In this document: positions 5,867-7,639 of the stretch, piece after piece
How the letters are laid out: each line of letters opens with the position of its first letter
Numbering within the stretch: the first letter of the stretch is position 1
Source: Planctomycetaceae bacterium
GTDB taxonomy: Bacteria; Planctomycetota; Planctomycetia; Pirellulales; UBA1268
Direction of reading: 5' to 3'
NCBI GenBank assembly: GCA_003509235.1
Contig: DONH01000108.1
Span: 1 to 7,639 of the forward strand
DNA: 7,639 nt
Made by a program: the position numbers and the translations under genes
Notes under the pieces: model-generated
Told to the model about the DNA's origin: nothing
The model's database searches: none
The model's input: only the letters and a program-made list of their open reading frames with translations

Positions 5867-6262
5867 ATGATGACCGACCCGATAGCCGACATGCTCACTC
5901 GTATCCGAAACGCTGTTCGTGTTGAACGGCCAACGGTAGACGTGCCCTTTTCGAAGGTAAAGCGTGGCCTGGCTGATGTATTGAAAAAAGAAGGATTCAT
6001 TTGGGATTGGCGAGAAGTCGAATCTACGCCGGCTCCGGTGCTCCAACTTGAATTAAAGTATGGTCCGAATGGTGAGCGGTTAATCCGTCATATCAAAAGG
6101 ATTAGTACACCAGGCAGGCGTGTCTACAGCAGGTCGTCTCGTCTGCGGCCCATTCTTAACGGGCTCGGTATCACAATCCTCTCCACCTCGAGTGGTGTTG
6201 TGAGTGACAGAGAGGCTCGACAGAGAAAGCTTGGTGGTGAAGTTTTGTGTGAACTGTGGTGA
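5867..6262 (+). CDS. rpsH: 30S ribosomal protein S8
   Basis: S8 binds 16S rRNA helix 21 in the central domain; in E. coli it also represses the spc operon by binding mRNA near the rplE start. The 131-residue product begins MTDPIADMLTRIRNA, the family N-terminus, followed by VDVPFSKVKRGLADVLKKEG (about 24-43), the LELKYGPNGERLI region, RISTPGRRVY (78-87) and the C-terminal rRNA-binding pattern ILSTSSGVVSDREARQRKLG ending GEVLCELW. Two adjacent ATGs occur; AGGA at 5853-5856 is better spaced for 5867 than 5870, a one-residue difference. The last codon and stop contain GTGA, the start of a small ORF that crosses to rplF. Confidence 0.97.
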   Translation: MMTDPIADMLTRIRNAVRVERPTVDVPFSKVKRGLADVLKKEGFIWDWREVESTPAPVLQLELKYGPNGERLIRHIKRISTPGRRVYSRSSRLRPILNGLGITILSTSSGVVSDREARQRKLGGEVLCELW

Positions 6263-6360
6263 GTTTTGAGAAAGCAATTGTTAAGTTTGGTATTGATGCA
6301 CTCAGTCCGATGGTTGCGCTGAGTCGAGAGAAAGGTTTCCAGCATGTCACGAATAGGTAA
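6259..6360 (+). other. Possible 33-codon ORF bridging rpsH and rplF
   Basis: GTG 6259 overlaps the rpsH stop as GTGA and stays open across the whole 81-base gap, ending at TAA 6358-6360, 17 bases into rplF. The peptide begins MSFEKAIVKFGIDALSP and ends EKGFQHVTNR; its composition is protein-like, not A-rich junk. It has no strong ribosome binding site, so it would rely on reinitiation after rpsH. No family is recognised. A 33-codon open run has a fair chance of arising randomly, so this is a candidate only. Confidence 0.28.
6300..6324 (+). other. Inverted repeat upstream of rplF
   Basis: ACTCAG (6300-6305) and CTGAGT (6319-6324) are perfect arms around a 13-base loop, ending 19 bases before the rplF ATG and just ahead of its AAAGG. 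A weak mRNA hairpin is possible; no function can be read from the sequence. Confidence 0.3.
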
Positions 6361-6889
6361 GTCGCCCGTTGCCATCCCTCAGGGTGTCAATGTGAAGGTC
6401 GACAGCCGTTTAGTATCGGTTGAGGGTCCACTTGGCAAGTTGGAGCATGAGCATCACCCTGCAATAAATGTGGATGTAGATGATTCTGCAGCACTCATCC
6501 GTGTTTCAAGGGGTGACGATGCGAAGATGTCGAGATCATTGCACGGACTGACTCGAGCGTTAGTCAATAATATGGTTCAGGGGGTCACCAAGGGTTTTGA
6601 AAAACGACTAGAGATCGTTGGAGTGGGTTATCTTGCAATTTTGCAAAAAGATGTGCTGCAATTACGAGTTGGTTTTGCGAACGAACTTCACGTTCCAGTT
6701 CCAAAGGGTTTAAATGTTTCCTGCCCTGACCAGACTCATATCAACATTAAAGGCATCGACAAGCAGTTGGTTGGGCAGTTTGCTGCAGAAGTTCGTTCGC
6801 TTCGGAAGCCGGAACCGTATAAAGGAAAAGGAATCCGTTATGAAAATGAACAAGTTCGTCGCAAGGCAGGTAAGGCAGTCACGAAATAA
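6344..6889 (+). CDS. rplF: 50S ribosomal protein L6
   Basis: L6 lies near the sarcin-ricin loop and the factor-binding site of the 50S. The 181-residue product has both repeated alpha-beta domains: SRIGKSPVAIPQGVNV (2-17), VSVEGPLGKL (24-33) and SLHGLTRALVNNMVQGVTKG (65-84), then FEKRLEIVGVGYLAILQ (85-101), LRVGFANELHVPVPKGL and the signature PEPYKGKGIRYENE (156-169) before a basic end. Length is standard. AAAGG at 6331-6335, eight bases before ATG 6344, supports the start. The 81-base gap to rpsH is among the longest here and carries an inverted repeat and a possible small ORF. Confidence 0.97.
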   Translation: MSRIGKSPVAIPQGVNVKVDSRLVSVEGPLGKLEHEHHPAINVDVDDSAALIRVSRGDDAKMSRSLHGLTRALVNNMVQGVTKGFEKRLEIVGVGYLAILQKDVLQLRVGFANELHVPVPKGLNVSCPDQTHINIKGIDKQLVGQFAAEVRSLRKPEPYKGKGIRYENEQVRRKAGKAVTK

Positions 6890-6924
6890 CGCAGGGTGCC
6901 CAGTGCGGCTGATAGCGTGCTAAC

Positions 6925-6930
6925 GAGGAG
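6925..6930 (+). promoter_or_regulatory. Strong ribosome binding site of rplR
   Basis: GAGGAG lies eight bases before ATG 6939 and fixes the L18 start. It is one of the best matches to the 16S rRNA end in the window. Confidence 0.65.
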
Positions 6931-6938
6931 AAATTGAA

Positions 6939-7307
6939 ATGGATCATGCGAAATCAATTCTGCGACAGCGAACACGTCGTCGTCATCGCGTTCGTAAACC
7001 GCTTCGAGGTACATCGGAACGGCCGCGGCTATCCGTGCGCCGCAGTCACAAACACATTTACGCACAAGTAATTGATGACGCATCTGGCAAAACGGTTGTC
7101 GCAGCAGCGACAGTTGAGCCGCAACTTAAGTCAGATGTTACTTTTGGTGGTAATCGCAGCGCTGCCGTTGCCATTGGCAAGGCTGTTGCTGAACGGGCGA
7201 AAGCAGCAGGGATATCACGAGTCTGTTTTGATCGTGGTTCGTGCCAGTATCACGGTCGTGTTGCAGCGTTGGCTGATGCTGCACGTGAAGCAGGATTAGA
7301 ATTCTAA
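6939..7307 (+). CDS. rplR: 50S ribosomal protein L18
   Basis: L18 binds 5S rRNA and, with L5, places it in the central protuberance. The 122-residue product has the basic 5S-binding N-terminus ([20 protein letters not shown], about 10-29), then [19 protein letters not shown] (30-48), [12 protein letters not shown], the [19 protein letters not shown] helix (84-102) and the diagnostic [20 protein letters not shown] (104-123 region) ending AREAGLEF. Length is normal. Its 18 arginines use CGT 7, CGA 4, CGC 4 and CGG 3 times, a flat pattern for a highly expressed gene. It follows rplF after 49 bases, and rpsE follows after 25. Confidence 0.97.
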   Translation: MDHAKSILRQRTRRRHRVRKPLRGTSERPRLSVRRSHKHIYAQVIDDASGKTVVAAATVEPQLKSDVTFGGNRSAAVAIGKAVAERAKAAGISRVCFDRGSCQYHGRVAALADAAREAGLEF

Positions 7308-7320
7308 GCAAAAATTTTTC

Positions 7321-7325
7321 AGGAG
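7321..7325 (+). promoter_or_regulatory. Ribosome binding site of rpsE deciding a GTG start
   Basis: AGGAG lies seven bases before GTG 7333. There is no ATG nearby in frame, so this site is the main evidence for the GTG start of S5. Confidence 0.7.
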
Positions 7326-7332
7326 ATTAAGC

Positions 7333-7639
7333 GTGGCAGCAAACACATCAGGTGGACGAGAATCCCGGGCAGGTGGACGAGAGTCCCGGGCGGGTGGCGA
7401 ATTCACTGAAAGAGTCGTGAAGGTTCGTCGATGTGCGACTGTTGTCAAAGGCGGTCGGCGTTTTAGCTTTGCAGGCCTCGTTGTTGTTGGGAACGGGAAG
7501 GGCAAGGTTGGCTGCGGGTATGGAAAGGCAAACGAAGTACCTCCTGCGGTAGAGAAGGGGATTAAGGACGGTATGAAGAACCTTGTCGAGGTTCCTCTGG
7601 TGTCCGGAACAATCCCCCACCGTGTCGAGGGATGGAGCG
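7333..7639 (+). CDS. rpsE: 30S ribosomal protein S5, N-terminal part (3' end outside window)
   Basis: S5 lines the mRNA entry channel with S3 and S4 and affects decoding accuracy. From GTG 7333, 102 codons are visible. Residues 24 onward are S5: [60 protein letters not shown] and the [14 protein letters not shown] strand of the double-stranded RNA-binding-like domain. The catalogue of conserved spots ([21 protein letters not shown]) leaves no doubt. The first 23 residues are a Gly/Arg/Ser-rich lead holding two exact copies of GGRESRA, encoded by a 21-base tandem repeat. The gene continues beyond the right edge; the second domain is not seen. Confidence 0.95.
   Translation, partial: MAANTSGGRESRAGGRESRAGGEFTERVVKVRRCATVVKGGRRFSFAGLVVVGNGKGKVGCGYGKANEVPPAVEKGIKDGMKNLVEVPLVSGTIPHRVEGWS
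7351..7392 (+). repeat. 21-base tandem repeat in the 5' end of rpsE
   Basis: Two adjacent 21-base units (7351-7371 and 7372-7392) differ only at two third-codon positions (GAA/GAG and GCA/GCG), so each encodes GGRESRA exactly. A third partial unit, GGTGGC, follows. Each unit contains the palindrome CCCGGG. Confidence 0.9.

Noticed and set aside
5549..6046. 165-codon open frame on the minus strand
   Set aside because: It is antisense to rplE, rpsN and rpsH, which are certain; the product has no recognisable domain.
7310..7319. AAAAATTTTT palindrome between rplR and rpsE as a terminator
   Set aside because: It has no GC stem and no loop; rpsE follows at once with a strong ribosome binding site.

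Overview
The window is one uninterrupted block of ribosomal protein genes, all on the + strand, in the classical S10-spc order: rplD (3' part), rplW, rplB, rpsS, rplV, rpsC, rplP, rpmC, rpsQ, rplN, rplX, rplE, rpsN, rpsH, rplF, rplR, rpsE (5' part). Both ends are cut inside genes. There are no RNA genes, mobile elements, CRISPR arrays or phage genes. No gene-free stretch exceeds about 105 bases.

The organism is a bacterium of middling GC. The wording of L2 ([20 protein letters not shown]), L16 and S3 resembles, from memory, Planctomycetes ribosomal proteins; this is an inference from recall, not a search. Arginine codon use is nearly flat and TAG is the commonest stop, which fits weak translational codon selection.

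Region 1-3374 (rplD to rplP) is the S10 half. Its oddest point is the rpsC/rplP junction, where rplP starts 62 bases inside rpsC and the S3 tail is read in a second frame from the conserved L16 N-terminus. Region 3375-4190 (rpmC, rpsQ) has looser spacing, two possible small ORFs and an S17 with a long Ala/Glu/Asp-rich tail. Region 4187-7639 is the spc half; rpsQ, rplN and rplX overlap by 4 and 1 bases, so the two classical operons look fused into one transcription unit. The rplX-rplE, rplE-rpsN and rpsH-rplF gaps hold short inverted repeats, and the rpsH-rplF gap is crossed by a GTGA-linked 33-codon ORF. rpsE starts with GTG and has a perfect seven-residue tandem repeat at its N-terminus.

The genes together build parts of both ribosomal subunits: L4, L23, L2, L22, L16, L29, L14, L24, L5, L6 and L18 for the 50S, and S19, S3, S17, S14, S8 and S5 for the 30S. 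I see no new functional system here. The points worth checking are the overlapping coding, the small inter-gene ORFs and the lineage-type protein extensions.
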